Made by a program: the position numbers and the translations under genes | The notes under the pieces: generated by a model | The model's input: the letters and a program-made list of their open reading frames with translations, nothing else | Database searches by the model: none | Told to the model about the DNA's origin: nothing | In this document: one piece after another, positions 41,158 to 50,523 of the stretch | Layout of the letters: every line of letters starts with the position of its first letter | How positions within the stretch are numbered: the stretch's first letter is position 1 | Source: Marinospirillum perlucidum | GTDB taxonomy: Bacteria; Pseudomonadota; Gammaproteobacteria; Pseudomonadales; Halomonadaceae | DNA: 64,000 nt | Reading direction: 5' to 3' | NCBI RefSeq assembly: GCF_003336805.1 | Contig: NZ_QFWJ01000001.1 | Location: 62,001 to 126,000 of the forward strand

Positions 41158-42822
41158 ATGGCTGAAATAGCTCAAGCACAGGATTACGCAGCCTTCATGC
41201 AGGACTTTCAGTTGGCGGATGTGGAAAGCAAACTGGAAGGCAGTCTCAAGGAAGGTTTTAACGCCTATACCGAATGCTGCGGTCGTCATGCCCGTGGCAG
41301 CAAGGCTGATCAGCCTGCCCTGATCCATGAATCGGCAGAAGGCAAGGTGACCCAACTGACCTTTGCTGAAATGGATCGGCTAACCGGCCAGTTGGCCAAC
41401 ATGATGAAAAGTCGTGGTGTGCAAAAGGGCGACCGCATTGCTGCGATGCTGCCGCGTACGCCTGAGCTGCTGGCGTTGATCCTGGCCAGCTGGCGTCTGG
41501 GTGCGGTTTACCAGCCCCTGTTTACCGCCTTTGGCTATGAAGCCATTGAATACCGCCTCAAGCAGGCCAAGACCAAGCTGGTCTTCACCGATGCCGAGAA
41601 TCGGGAGAAATTTAAACCCATTACCGACCTGCCGGAAATGATTCTGTTGGGCTCGCAAAGCGAGGCCAGTGACTGGGGTGATCAGCATTACGCCAGTCTA
41701 CTGGAAGGCCAGGCGACTGATTTTGAAGCTGAAGCCCTTGATGCTGAAGCGCCCTTCCTGCAGATGTTTACCTCCGGCACCGTGGGTAAATCCAAGGGGG
41801 TGGCGGTTCCCGTCAAGGCGCTGCCCGCTTTTTATATTTACATGCGCTATGCCATCGATCTGCAGGAAGGCGACAAATTTTGGAATATGGCTGATCCCGG
41901 TTGGGCCTATGGCCTCTATTACGCCATCACTGGCCCCTTGTTGCTGGGGGTGACCACCCACTTCAATGAAGCCGGGTTTACAGCCGAAAACACTCTGGAA
42001 TTTTTGAAGAAACACGGAATTACCAATCTGGCCTCGGCGCCCACGGCCTACCGGATGATGAAATCCAGTGGCGAGTTGGACCAGAAGGCGGATGAGCTGC
42101 AGTTGCGCGTGGCCAGCTCGGCTGGGGAGCCCCTGAACACCGAGGTGGTGAACTGGGTGAGTGATAACCTGGGCTGCCGGGTAATGGACCACTATGGTCA
42201 AACTGAAACCGGCATGACCTGTTGTTGTCACCATGCCTTGACCCACCACAGCCCGGTCGGCTCTATGGGCATGCCCATGCCCGGTTATCGCCTGGTGATT
42301 TTGGATGCTGAATACCGCGAGCTGGAAGCAGGTGAAACCGGTCAGCTGGCCGTGGATATGGAGGCTTCTCCTGCCTTCTTCTTCCAGGGATACACCTGGC
42401 AGGAGAAAAAGCCCTTCCACGACAAGTATTACCTGACTGGTGATGTGGTGGAAAAACATGAAGACGGCACCTTCTGGTTTGCCGGTCGCGACGACGACAT
42501 CATCACCACTGCTGGTTACCGCGTGGGGCCCACTGATGTGGAAAATACCGTGCTGGAGCATGCAGCGGTGGCCGAATCCGCAGCGGTGGGCAAGCCGGAT
42601 GAATTGCGCGGCTTTGTGATCAAATCCTATGTGGTTTTGCGTGATGGCCATGAACCCAGTGACGGCCTGGTCAAGGATATCCAGGCGCTGGTTCGCGAGC
42701 GGCTGTCCGCACACGCCTTCCCGCGTGAGATTGAATTTGTCGAGGCGTTGCCTAAGACGCCCAGTGGCAAGATTCAACGCTTTATCCTGCGCAAGCAGGC
42801 TGAGCAGGAAGCTGAAGACTAG
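41158..42822 (+). CDS. Acyl-CoA synthetase (AMP-forming)
   Basis: This 554-residue ANL-superfamily ligase has the ATP-binding loop FTSGTVGKSKGV (about 201-212), DHYGQTETGM (about 344-353), YLTGDVVEKHEDGTFWFAGR with the hinge aspartate, ITTAGYRVGPTDVE and the catalytic lysine in PKTPSGKIQR (about 533-542). It activates a carboxylic acid to acyl-CoA in the cytoplasm; closest in style to acetyl/propionyl- or medium-chain synthetases. GGAGG precedes the ATG. It probably lies under the TetR regulator next to it. Confidence 0.92.
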   Translation: MAEIAQAQDYAAFMQDFQLADVESKLEGSLKEGFNAYTECCGRHARGSKADQPALIHESAEGKVTQLTFAEMDRLTGQLANMMKSRGVQKGDRIAAMLPRTPELLALILASWRLGAVYQPLFTAFGYEAIEYRLKQAKTKLVFTDAENREKFKPITDLPEMILLGSQSEASDWGDQHYASLLEGQATDFEAEALDAEAPFLQMFTSGTVGKSKGVAVPVKALPAFYIYMRYAIDLQEGDKFWNMADPGWAYGLYYAITGPLLLGVTTHFNEAGFTAENTLEFLKKHGITNLASAPTAYRMMKSSGELDQKADELQLRVASSAGEPLNTEVVNWVSDNLGCRVMDHYGQTETGMTCCCHHALTHHSPVGSMGMPMPGYRLVILDAEYRELEAGETGQLAVDMEASPAFFFQGYTWQEKKPFHDKYYLTGDVVEKHEDGTFWFAGRDDDIITTAGYRVGPTDVENTVLEHAAVAESAAVGKPDELRGFVIKSYVVLRDGHEPSDGLVKDIQALVRERLSAHAFPREIEFVEALPKTPSGKIQRFILRKQAEQEAED

Positions 42823-42883
42823 TTCAGAGTCCGAATTTCGATTCTGCTCAGAGGTAAGGGCAAGGTTGTTGGCAAGCAGTGAG

Positions 42884-43031
42884 CGAGGAAACCTCTGATT
42901 AACTATTGCGCTTGCTTATGCTGCGTTGAAATTGATCTCATAATGCTCATTTACTCGCTGTAAACTCCGCTTTTTCGTTCAATTTCGCCTTGCCTAACCT
43001 GCGCTCATCACGTTGATCAGAGGCTCCCTAG
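42884..43031. mobile_element. MITE-like element, copy 2
   Basis: About 148 bp with the same terminal inverted repeats as 34580-34777 and a shorter interior. It separates the acyl-CoA synthetase from the SDR gene. The remaining 43032-43213 shows no supported gene. Confidence 0.75.
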
Positions 43032-43213
43032 AAAAGCCGAATGCGATGAAGAGCCAATGACCTTGCAGGTAAAAAGAGGGCAAGGCACTGCGAGTCAGGA
43101 CGCGTGAATACGTCCTGTTGCAGACAGCCTGACTCGACAGCAACCTGCCCGCCTGCGAGCGTTTGGTGGGCGTGAACTGAATCCCAAAAACTGACATAAG
43201 AGAACCCAGGCTG

Positions 43214-43978
43214 ATGAAAATCGATCAACAAACCTTTCTGATTACCGGCGGTGCTTCCGGTCTTGGTGAAGCCACGGCCCGCTATCTCGTTGCCCGTGGT
43301 GGCCGTGTGGTGTTAGCGGATTTGAATTCCGAGGCAGGCGAAAAGCTGGCTGCCGAGCTGGGTGAAGTGGCTGCTTTCAGCCGCTGTGATGTGACTTCCG
43401 CCGAAGAAGTGCAGGCGGCGGTGGATCTGGCGGTCAGCCAGTTTGGTCGTCTCTCGGGGGTGATCAACTGTGCCGGTATTGTGGTCGTGCAAAAACTGCT
43501 GGATCGTGATTTAAACCCGGCTGATCTGGATGCCTTTAGCAAGGGTATCAATATCAATCTGGTGGGTAGCTTTAATGTTGCCCGTTTGGCCGCAGCGGCC
43601 ATGGCCAAATGCGAGGCCCTGGAAGATGGTGAGCGGGGTGTGATCATCAATACCGCCTCCATCGCCGCCTTTGACGGTCAGGTGGGGCAGGCAAGCTATG
43701 CTTCCTCCAAGGCCGGAGTTGTGGGTCTGGCCCTGCCGCTGGCGCGTGAGCTCTCGCGTCATGGCATCCGGGTGATGACCATTGCCCCCGGTGTTTGCGG
43801 TACACCCATGATGAGCGGTATTCCCGATGAAGCCCGTGAACAATTGGAAGCGGGTGTGCCCTTTCCCAAGCGCCTGGGCAAGCCGGATGAGTTTGCTTCC
43901 CTGGCAGCCCACATCATTGAAAACACCTACTTGAACGGTGAAGTCATCCGCATGGATGGTGCCATCCGTATGGTTTGA
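43214..43978 (+). CDS. Short-chain dehydrogenase, type II 3-hydroxyacyl-CoA dehydrogenase-like
   Basis: A 254-residue classical SDR: NAD-binding TGGASGLG (about 11-18), acidic LADLNS selecting NAD, NCAG (about 86-89) and catalytic YASSK (about 157-161). The PGVCGTPMM segment and overall length resemble HSD17B10-type 3-hydroxyacyl-CoA dehydrogenases, used in isoleucine and branched-chain degradation. It is 11 bp before an acyl-CoA dehydrogenase gene, supporting a beta-oxidation role. Confidence 0.88.
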   Translation: MKIDQQTFLITGGASGLGEATARYLVARGGRVVLADLNSEAGEKLAAELGEVAAFSRCDVTSAEEVQAAVDLAVSQFGRLSGVINCAGIVVVQKLLDRDLNPADLDAFSKGININLVGSFNVARLAAAAMAKCEALEDGERGVIINTASIAAFDGQVGQASYASSKAGVVGLALPLARELSRHGIRVMTIAPGVCGTPMMSGIPDEAREQLEAGVPFPKRLGKPDEFASLAAHIIENTYLNGEVIRMDGAIRMV

Positions 43979-43989
43979 GGAAGCTGTCC

Positions 43990-45138
43990 ATGAATTTTGA
44001 TCTGACCGAAGAACAAACCCTGATCCAGGATACGGCACGCCAGTTTGCTACCGAGGTCTTGGCACCCCAGGCTGCCGAGCTGGATACCACGGCAAATCCC
44101 GAGATTCTGAAAAGCCACCTGCAGCAGTTGGCTGAACTGGGCTTTATGGGACTGAACATCCATTCGGATTTTGGCGGGGCCGAGGCCGGGAGTCTGGCTT
44201 TCTCCCTGGCCATTACCGAGCTGGCCCGAGGCTGTGCCTCCACGGCAGTTTCCGTTTCGGTCAGCAACATGGTTGCAGAGGTGATCCAGGCCATAGGCAC
44301 GGAGCAGCAGAAGCAGAATTACCTGCCCAAGCTGTGTTCAGGTGAATACTACGGTGGCAGTTTTTGCCTAACCGAGACCGAAGCCGGTTCTGATCCAGCG
44401 GCCATGAAAACCCGTGCAGTCAAGGATGGGGATGCCTGGGTGCTCAATGGCACGAAAGTCTGGATTTCCACGGCGGCCTTGGCCGGGGTTTATGTTGTCT
44501 GGGCGGTGACTGATCCTGAGGCTCCCAAGGGCAAGGGGATTTCCTGTTTTCTGGTTCCCGCCGGTACACCGGGCTTGGCCGTGGGCAAACCGGAAGAAAA
44601 AATGGGTCAGAAGGGTTCGGGCACCCATGAGGTGACCTTTACCGACTGCCGGATTCCGCTGGATGCTCTCATGGGGGAAGAAAATCAGGGCTTCAAGATT
44701 GCCGTGACCGAACTGGCGGGTGGGCGCATCGGCATTGCCTCCCTGGCCCTGGGGGTTGCCGGAGCTGCTCTGGACTATGCCCGTGATTACCTGCTGGAGC
44801 GCAAGCAGTTCGGACGGCCTCTGGCTGATTTCCAGGGTCTGCAGTGGATGCTGGCAGAACACGCCACCGAGATGGAGGCGGCCCGCCTCTTGACGCTTCA
44901 GGCAGCGGCGCTCAAGGAAGCTGGTAAACCCTTTGCTGCCCAGGCCTCCATGGCCAAGTTGATGGCGACCGAGAAGGGCAATCAGGCCTGTTATGCCGCC
45001 CTGCAAATGCTGGGTGCCAATGGTTACATGAAGGAGTATCCGCTGGAGCGTTATGCCCGGGATATTCGCGTGACCAGCATCTATGAAGGCACCAGTGAAA
45101 TCCAGAAGCTGATACTCGCGCGCCACCTGTTGGCCTGA
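43990..45138 (+). CDS. Acyl-CoA dehydrogenase
   Basis: The start at ATG 43990 has AGGAAG 7 bases before it; an in-frame TTG at 43975 is less likely. The 382-residue flavoenzyme shows FCLTETEAGSDPAAMKT (FAD/substrate motif), GQKGSGTHEVTF, and the catalytic glutamate in SIYEGTSEIQKL near the C-terminus. It oxidises acyl-CoA to enoyl-CoA and passes electrons to ETF. With the SDR, thiolase and acyl-CoA synthetase it makes up most of a beta-oxidation route; an enoyl-CoA hydratase is missing from the cluster. Confidence 0.93.
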   Translation: MNFDLTEEQTLIQDTARQFATEVLAPQAAELDTTANPEILKSHLQQLAELGFMGLNIHSDFGGAEAGSLAFSLAITELARGCASTAVSVSVSNMVAEVIQAIGTEQQKQNYLPKLCSGEYYGGSFCLTETEAGSDPAAMKTRAVKDGDAWVLNGTKVWISTAALAGVYVVWAVTDPEAPKGKGISCFLVPAGTPGLAVGKPEEKMGQKGSGTHEVTFTDCRIPLDALMGEENQGFKIAVTELAGGRIGIASLALGVAGAALDYARDYLLERKQFGRPLADFQGLQWMLAEHATEMEAARLLTLQAAALKEAGKPFAAQASMAKLMATEKGNQACYAALQMLGANGYMKEYPLERYARDIRVTSIYEGTSEIQKLILARHLLA

Positions 45139-45139
45139 T

Positions 45140-45898
45140 TCAAAATCGGGGTGTTCGGGCGGCTGCAATGGCCGTCACTGCCAGGGCACCCCGGTCTTTC
45201 AATTCCTGGGCTGCCCAGTGGCAACTGGCTCCGGTGGTGGCGACATCATCCACCAGAAGCAAACGCAGGCCTTCCACGTCCTTGCTTGCCTGAAAAGCCC
45301 CCTTGGGATTCTTCCAGCGCTTTTTCCGATCCAGCCCCTGCTGACTACTGCGGTTCTTGCGACGCTGCAGGAGTTGCGGGCGAAAAGGCAGTTGCCAAGA
45401 CCAGGCTAGCCTGCGTCCCAGCCAGGTGGGTGCATGCAGGCTGCGTTGGTGCTGGTGGTTTTTCTGGGCGGGAAGGACGACCAAAGCATCCCAGTCTTGT
45501 CGAATTAAGCGGTTTTCCAGCTCTTGTCTGAGCAGGTCCACCAAGAGTCCCCCTGCCGTTCGCTGACCCCGGGTTTTGAATGCCAGGAGCAGACGATCCC
45601 AGGGCGGTTCGTATTTCAGGGGTGCCAGAAGTTGATCAAAAGCAGGGGGCTGTTGCTGGCAATTTTTACACAGCAGCGGGCTGTGGCTGATTAAATCCAG
45701 CGGCTGGCTGCATTGCCGGCAGCAGTCAGCGTTGTAGGGGAGTTCCTGGCGGCAGGCGGGGCAGAGATCCTCGGCGGTTTTTACCGGGCAGGCACAGAGC
45801 AGGCATTCGCCGGGCAGCAGGTATCTCAGCCGCTGGTTAAAGCGATAGCCGGGGGCGAGCAGCTTGTTAACCGTCGCTTGTATTTTAGTTGACAGCAT
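45140..45898 (-). CDS. comF: ComF family phosphoribosyltransferase-like protein
   Basis: The 252-residue protein has N-terminal zinc-ribbon cysteines (CLLCACPV, CPACRQEL, CRQCSQPL, LCKNCQ) and a C-terminal PRPP-binding loop LLLVDDVATTGAS (about 220-232). ComF is required for DNA uptake in naturally competent bacteria and interacts with the ComFA/PriA side of the system. It is encoded head to head with the biotin operon, as in many gammaproteobacteria, with 63 bp between. Confidence 0.92.
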   Translation of the reverse strand: MLSTKIQATVNKLLAPGYRFNQRLRYLLPGECLLCACPVKTAEDLCPACRQELPYNADCCRQCSQPLDLISHSPLLCKNCQQQPPAFDQLLAPLKYEPPWDRLLLAFKTRGQRTAGGLLVDLLRQELENRLIRQDWDALVVLPAQKNHQHQRSLHAPTWLGRRLAWSWQLPFRPQLLQRRKNRSSQQGLDRKKRWKNPKGAFQASKDVEGLRLLLVDDVATTGASCHWAAQELKDRGALAVTAIAAARTPRF

Positions 45899-45920
45899 TC
45901 CTGGCCTCCGGCATCCTTCC

Positions 45921-45952
45921 TTGTTAACTATGTTTGTTTTTAAAGTTTACAG
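45921..45952 (+). promoter_or_regulatory. BirA-type biotin operator
   Basis: TTGTTAAC (45921-45928), a 16-bp spacer and GTTTACAG (45945-45952) match the bacterial BirA operator pattern (TTGTAAAC and its inverse with a fixed spacer). It ends 9 bp before the bioB ATG and overlaps the intergenic region with comF. Confidence 0.7.
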
Positions 45953-45961
45953 GATGGCTCC

Positions 45962-47041
45962 ATGACCGAGATTCGCCACGACTGGACTCAGCAGGAAATT
46001 GCCGAGCTCTTTGCCCTGCCGTTCAACGATTTGTTGTTTCAGGCCCAGACCTGCCATCGCCGCCACTTTGATCCCAATGATGTTCAGGTGTCGACGCTGA
46101 TGTCGATCAAAACGGGCAGTTGTCCTGAAGATTGCAAATACTGCCCGCAATCCGGTCATTACAACACAGGGCTGGACAAGGAGAAGTTGCTGGAAGTCAA
46201 CAAGGTGGTCAACCAGGCCAAGGCTGCGAAGGATGCCGGAGCCAGCCGTTTTTGCATGGGGGCAGCCTGGCGTTCACCCACAACCAAAGACATGCCTGCG
46301 GTGACGGAGATGATTCGTCAGGTCAAGGATCTGGGGCTGGAAACCTGCATGACGCTGGGCATGTTGAAGGATGGCCAGGCAGAAGAACTGGCCGCTGCCG
46401 GTCTGGATTACTACAACCATAATCTGGATACCTCGGAAGAGTTTTATAACGAGATCATTACCACCCGCACCTACGCAGACCGTCTGGAAACCCTGGACAA
46501 GGTTCGCCAAGCAGGGATGAAGGTTTGCTGTGGCGGGATCATCGGCATGGGTGAGGAAGCACAGGATCGCATTGGTCTCTTGCAGCAGCTTTCCAGCCTG
46601 CAACCGCATCCGGAAAGTGTGCCCATTAATATGCTGGTCAAGGTGGCGGGTACTCCCCTGGAAGATGTGGAGGATCTGGAGCCTTTGGAATTCATCCGCA
46701 TGATTGCCGTGGCTCGACTGGTCATGCCTCGCTCGCGTATTCGCCTGTCTGCCGGTCGTGAAAATCTGGATGCCGCTCAGCAGGCCATGGCCTTTTTTGC
46801 CGGTGCCAACTCGATTTTTTACGGCGATAAGCTTTTGACCACCAGTAATCCCGAAGCGGATGAAGATCGCCAGCTTTTTGCACGCTTGGGCATCAATACT
46901 CATCAGCAGGCGTTGCCCGGTGGTGAGGCAGCACATCAGGCTGCCTTGAAAGCAGCCATGGAAGACAATTCCAGCCTTTATCAGGATGCCACCCGCAAGC
47001 AGGGCGAGGCGGTTACTAAACCCTGTGGTCTGGTGGTCTGA
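45962..47041 (+). CDS. bioB: Biotin synthase
   Basis: A 359-residue radical-SAM enzyme that inserts sulfur into dethiobiotin. The 4Fe-4S cysteines are in CPEDCKYC (C54, C58, C61); other family blocks are [35 protein letters not shown] and the arginine of [10 protein letters not shown] that serves the 2Fe-2S site. First gene of a bioB-F-H-C-D operon, directly after the BirA-type operator. Confidence 0.97.
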   Translation: MTEIRHDWTQQEIAELFALPFNDLLFQAQTCHRRHFDPNDVQVSTLMSIKTGSCPEDCKYCPQSGHYNTGLDKEKLLEVNKVVNQAKAAKDAGASRFCMGAAWRSPTTKDMPAVTEMIRQVKDLGLETCMTLGMLKDGQAEELAAAGLDYYNHNLDTSEEFYNEIITTRTYADRLETLDKVRQAGMKVCCGGIIGMGEEAQDRIGLLQQLSSLQPHPESVPINMLVKVAGTPLEDVEDLEPLEFIRMIAVARLVMPRSRIRLSAGRENLDAAQQAMAFFAGANSIFYGDKLLTTSNPEADEDRQLFARLGINTHQQALPGGEAAHQAALKAAMEDNSSLYQDATRKQGEAVTKPCGLVV

Positions 47042-47043
47042 GC

Positions 47044-48228
47044 ATGCCGGACCTGGCTTTTATCGAGCAGGCCCTGGCTGAGCGCCAAAAACAGCAACTC
47101 TGGCGTCAGCCACCCCTCCTGGATAGCGCCCAGGGTACGCAGATTCGGTGCCAGGGGCGGGAAATGATTAATTTCTCCAGCAATGATTACCTGGGATTGG
47201 CGGCTGATCCTCGTCTGGAAGCCGCCCTGATTGCTGGCGCCCAACGCTGGGGGACGGGCAGTGGTGCTTCCCACCAGGTTTGCGGTCACCAGCAACCCCA
47301 CCAGGAGCTGGAAGAGCGGCTGGCAGACCTGACCGGACGTGAAGCCGCCCTGACTTTCAGCAGTGGTTATCTCGCCAACCTGGCTGCTGTTCAGACTTTG
47401 ATTGGCAAGGGGGGTGAGGTTTACCAGGATAAGCTGAATCATGCCTCTTTGCTGGATGCCGGTCTGGCTAGTGGCGCTCGTTTTCGCCGCTATCGTCATC
47501 TGGATTCTTCCCACCTGAAAGGCCTGTTGGAAAAGTCCGGCAGTGGTCGGCGTTTGCTGGTCAGCGACGCTGTTTTTAGCATGGATGGTGATCAGGCCGA
47601 GGTGGCTGAATTGGCGCGTTTGGCCGAGGCTTCGCAATCCTGGTTGCTGTTGGATGATGCTCATGGCCTGGGAGTTCTGGGTGAAGAGGGAAGTGGCTTG
47701 GTGGGGCGGCGTTTCGGCAGCGACCAGGTGCACCTTTTAACGGCGACCCTGGGCAAGGCCCTGGGTTCGGCAGGTGCCTTTATCGCCGGGGATCGCCTGG
47801 TTATTGATTATTTACGTCAGTTTGCACGCCAGTATATTTATACCACGGCTCAGCCAGCAGCCCAGGCCTGTGTCAGTCTCAAGGCGCTGGATCTGTTGGC
47901 TGCTGAACCGCAAAGACGCCAGGATCTGCAGGATAATCTGGCCTTTTTCCGCCACGGGGCCAAGGCGCTGGGTTTGCCGCTCCTGCCATCACAAACGGCT
48001 ATTCAGCCCCTGCTTCTGGGTGATAATGCGCGGGCCCTGCGCTGGTCGCAAGCTCTTAAAGAAAGCGGTTTTCTGGTGATGGCCATCCGTCCGCCCACGG
48101 TACCGCCGGGGACGGCTCGCCTGAGAATTACCCTGACCGCCAAACACCGTTATGACCACTTGGCACTTTTGCTGGAAGCCTTGGCTGAACTGGCTGCTGA
48201 AGAAGAGGCAAACAGCGATGTCGGATAA
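47044..48228 (+). CDS. bioF: 8-amino-7-oxononanoate synthase
   Basis: 394 residues, PLP-dependent alpha-oxoamine synthase. Landmarks are NDYLGLAADPRL, GSGASHQVCGHQ, DDAHGLG (about 204-210) and the Schiff-base lysine K238 in TATLGKALGSAGAF. It condenses pimeloyl-ACP with alanine. It begins 2 bp after bioB and overlaps bioH by 11 bp. Confidence 0.96.
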   Translation: MPDLAFIEQALAERQKQQLWRQPPLLDSAQGTQIRCQGREMINFSSNDYLGLAADPRLEAALIAGAQRWGTGSGASHQVCGHQQPHQELEERLADLTGREAALTFSSGYLANLAAVQTLIGKGGEVYQDKLNHASLLDAGLASGARFRRYRHLDSSHLKGLLEKSGSGRRLLVSDAVFSMDGDQAEVAELARLAEASQSWLLLDDAHGLGVLGEEGSGLVGRRFGSDQVHLLTATLGKALGSAGAFIAGDRLVIDYLRQFARQYIYTTAQPAAQACVSLKALDLLAAEPQRRQDLQDNLAFFRHGAKALGLPLLPSQTAIQPLLLGDNARALRWSQALKESGFLVMAIRPPTVPPGTARLRITLTAKHRYDHLALLLEALAELAAEEEANSDVG

Positions 48229-48961
48229 ATTGCCCTGGGTTTTTCTGCCTGGCTGGGGTATGCCAGCCTCCTGTCTGGAAGGCCTGAAAGCGGCCCTCTA
48301 TCCCTGGCCGGTTAAACTGCTGGACTGGCCTCGTGATGAAGCCATCTGGAAAGCGGTTCTAGCCGGGGACAGGGAACCCCTTTATGCGGCCTTGCATGCC
48401 CAGCATCCACAAGCCGCTCTCTGGGGTGGCTGGTCACTGGGGGCCTTGGTGATGAGTCAATTGGCCAGTCATCCGAACTATCAGGCCAGTTGCAAAGGAT
48501 TGGTCAGCCTGGGTATGGGACCGGGATTTCTAGCAAGCCAGGACCAGTCCTGGGGATTACGAGCAGCAGAGCTTAGGGTGTTTGCACGCCGTTTCAAGCG
48601 AAACCCGTCAGCGGGATGGAAGCACTTTGTTAACTGGCAGGCCCAGGGCGATTATGATGCCAGCCACTGGACCCAACGCCTCGAAGAGCAGAATACCTGG
48701 TCACTGACGGCGCTGGAAGCCGGTCTGGATTTGCTGGCGCAATTACAAAGCTGGTCACTGTTAAAAGCGCCTCGAAGACCCTGGCTATTGGTCAGAGGAG
48801 CTGCTGATCCCCTTTGCCCGGATTGGAGTCCTCTGATTAGTCAATATCAGGATGAGCTTTTGCACTGGGAAACCCTGGCCGGTGCCGGTCACCTGCTGCC
48901 GATGACTCAGTCGCATGCTCTGGCTGAACTACTTCAGAATTGGGCGGAGCAGCCATCATGA
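48218..48961 (+). CDS. bioH: Pimeloyl-ACP methyl ester carboxylesterase BioH-like
   Basis: The ATG at 48218 gives a 247-residue alpha/beta hydrolase with nucleophile Ser in GGWSLGAL (S73), acid residue in RGAADPLCPDW and His in GAGHLLP. BioH removes the methyl group from pimeloyl-ACP methyl ester so that bioF can act. Position between bioF and bioC, with overlaps on both sides, supports this role. Sequence is divergent from E. coli BioH, so the label rests partly on context. Confidence 0.85.
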   Translation: MSDKLPWVFLPGWGMPASCLEGLKAALYPWPVKLLDWPRDEAIWKAVLAGDREPLYAALHAQHPQAALWGGWSLGALVMSQLASHPNYQASCKGLVSLGMGPGFLASQDQSWGLRAAELRVFARRFKRNPSAGWKHFVNWQAQGDYDASHWTQRLEEQNTWSLTALEAGLDLLAQLQSWSLLKAPRRPWLLVRGAADPLCPDWSPLISQYQDELLHWETLAGAGHLLPMTQSHALAELLQNWAEQPS

Positions 48962-49707
48962 CCGCTTGGCAGCGAATTCAGACCTGCTTTGATCGTGCCG
49001 CCAGTGATTATCGTCAGCTGGCTGTGGCTCAGGAGCAGCTAGGCCAGTTGATCTGGCAGAGAAGACCCGCAACAGCGACCCGAATTGTTGACTTGGGTTG
49101 CGGCCCCGGCCATTGGAGTGCAGCGCTTCAGTCCGCCTATCCACAAGCTGCCGTGATGGGGGTGGATTTAAGTGAGGGGATGCTACGCCAGGCCCGACAG
49201 GATTATCCTCATTTGCACTGGGTTCAGGCCAATGCTGCACGCTTGCCTTTTGCGAAGGAGAGCCAGGAGCTGATTTTTTCCAATCTGGCTGTGCAATGGT
49301 GTTGCCACTTCCCCGGTTTTTTTGACCAATTGCAACGGCTGTTGGTGCCTGGAGGCCGGGCTTTAATGACCAGTCTATTACCCGGGAGCCTGGAAGAAAT
49401 CGACCAGGCCTGGAGGCAGGCGGGCCTGGCCAGCCGGGTACTGCCATTCATGCCCCTGCAGGCATATCAGGGGCTTCTGGAGGCGGCTGGATTTGCCGGT
49501 ATCCATCTGGAAGCCTCCCGCCAAGTCTTTTATTATCCCAGCAGTCGTGAACTGCTGAAATCAGTCAGTGGTGTGGGAGCCTCGGGTACACCAGGTCGCT
49601 TGCGCCGCGAGAACTATCGGCGGGTTCACCAACAGCTGGAAGCCCGGCGCACAGAACAGGGGCTACCTTTGACTTACCAGGTTTTGATCATGGAGCTAAG
49701 CGCTTGA
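48958..49707 (+). CDS. bioC: Malonyl-ACP O-methyltransferase
   Basis: 249 residues from ATG 48958 (ATGA overlap with bioH). Class I SAM methyltransferase with motif I VDLGCGPGHWSAAL (about 42-55), GVDLSEGML and a BioC-like N-terminus (FDRAASDYRQLAVAQEQLG). It methylates malonyl-ACP to prime pimelate synthesis by fatty-acid enzymes. Confidence 0.92.
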   Translation: MTAWQRIQTCFDRAASDYRQLAVAQEQLGQLIWQRRPATATRIVDLGCGPGHWSAALQSAYPQAAVMGVDLSEGMLRQARQDYPHLHWVQANAARLPFAKESQELIFSNLAVQWCCHFPGFFDQLQRLLVPGGRALMTSLLPGSLEEIDQAWRQAGLASRVLPFMPLQAYQGLLEAAGFAGIHLEASRQVFYYPSSRELLKSVSGVGASGTPGRLRRENYRRVHQQLEARRTEQGLPLTYQVLIMELSA

Positions 49708-50378
49708 AATACTTTGTCACAGCAACGGACACCGATGCCGGTAAAACCTTGATCAGTTGTGGTTTTTTGCAACTGGCCCGGCAGCAGGGATTATCCACCC
49801 TGGGGCTAAAACCTGTCGCGGCCGGAGCCGAGGAAAGTGACCAGGGGCTGGTGAATGAGGATGCTTTGGCCCTGCAGGCAGCCAGTAGTCTTGAACCCAG
49901 CTATTCTGAAGTCAATCCGCTGGTGTTCAAGGCGGCAATTGCCCCCCATCTGGCTGCGGCAGAAGAAGGCCGTCAGCTGAATCTGGAACGTCTGGCCGGG
50001 CGGGTCAGAGGACAGTTTTTGAAAAAAGCGGATTTAACCCTGGTGGAAGGAGCCGGGGGTTGGCGGGTTCCTCTGCAAGGCCAGCAGACCCTGGCCGATT
50101 TGGCGCGTCAGCTGCAATTGCCGGTAATACTCGTGGTGCGTATGCAGTTGGGCTGCCTGAATCATGCTCTTCTGACCGCTGAAGCCATTTTGCGTGATGG
50201 CTTGCCGTTGGCAGGCTGGGTAGCCAATACCACGGGAGAAGCCATGGCCCGCGAAGAAGAAAACTGGCAAACCCTGGCGCGCTTGCTGCCTGCGCCCTGC
50301 CTGGGTCGGGTTCCTTGTCTGCAAAATCCGGATCCGGAAACTGTCAGCCAATATCTGCAGTTGCCAGGAAGTGCTTGA
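49704..50378 (+). CDS. bioD: Dethiobiotin synthetase
   Basis: 224 residues, starting at TTG 49704 that overlaps the bioC stop. ATP-binding P-loop TDTDAGKT (K14), substrate block LKPVAAGAEE, EGAGGWRVPL. It forms the ureido ring from 7,8-diaminopelargonate and CO2. The tRNA-Leu promoter overlaps its 3' end. No bioA is present in the window. Confidence 0.94.
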   Translation: MKYFVTATDTDAGKTLISCGFLQLARQQGLSTLGLKPVAAGAEESDQGLVNEDALALQAASSLEPSYSEVNPLVFKAAIAPHLAAAEEGRQLNLERLAGRVRGQFLKKADLTLVEGAGGWRVPLQGQQTLADLARQLQLPVILVVRMQLGCLNHALLTAEAILRDGLPLAGWVANTTGEAMAREEENWQTLARLLPAPCLGRVPCLQNPDPETVSQYLQLPGSA

Positions 50379-50402
50379 CTTGCTAACTGATTTCTATAAA
50401 AT
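50375..50402 (+). promoter_or_regulatory. Promoter of tRNA-Leu
   Basis: TTGACT (50375-50380), 16-bp spacer and TAAAAT (50397-50402) followed by a GC-rich discriminator (GCGCGGC). Confidence 0.7.
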
Positions 50403-50418
50403 GCGCGGCATCTCTTCA

Positions 50419-50503
<85 letters not shown>

Positions 50504-50523
50504 TTCAGTTTCAGGACTGAATC

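Noticed and set aside
41698-42777. 359-codon reading frame opposite the acyl-CoA synthetase
   Set aside because: Antisense shadow; the real protein carries all ANL-family motifs on the other strand.
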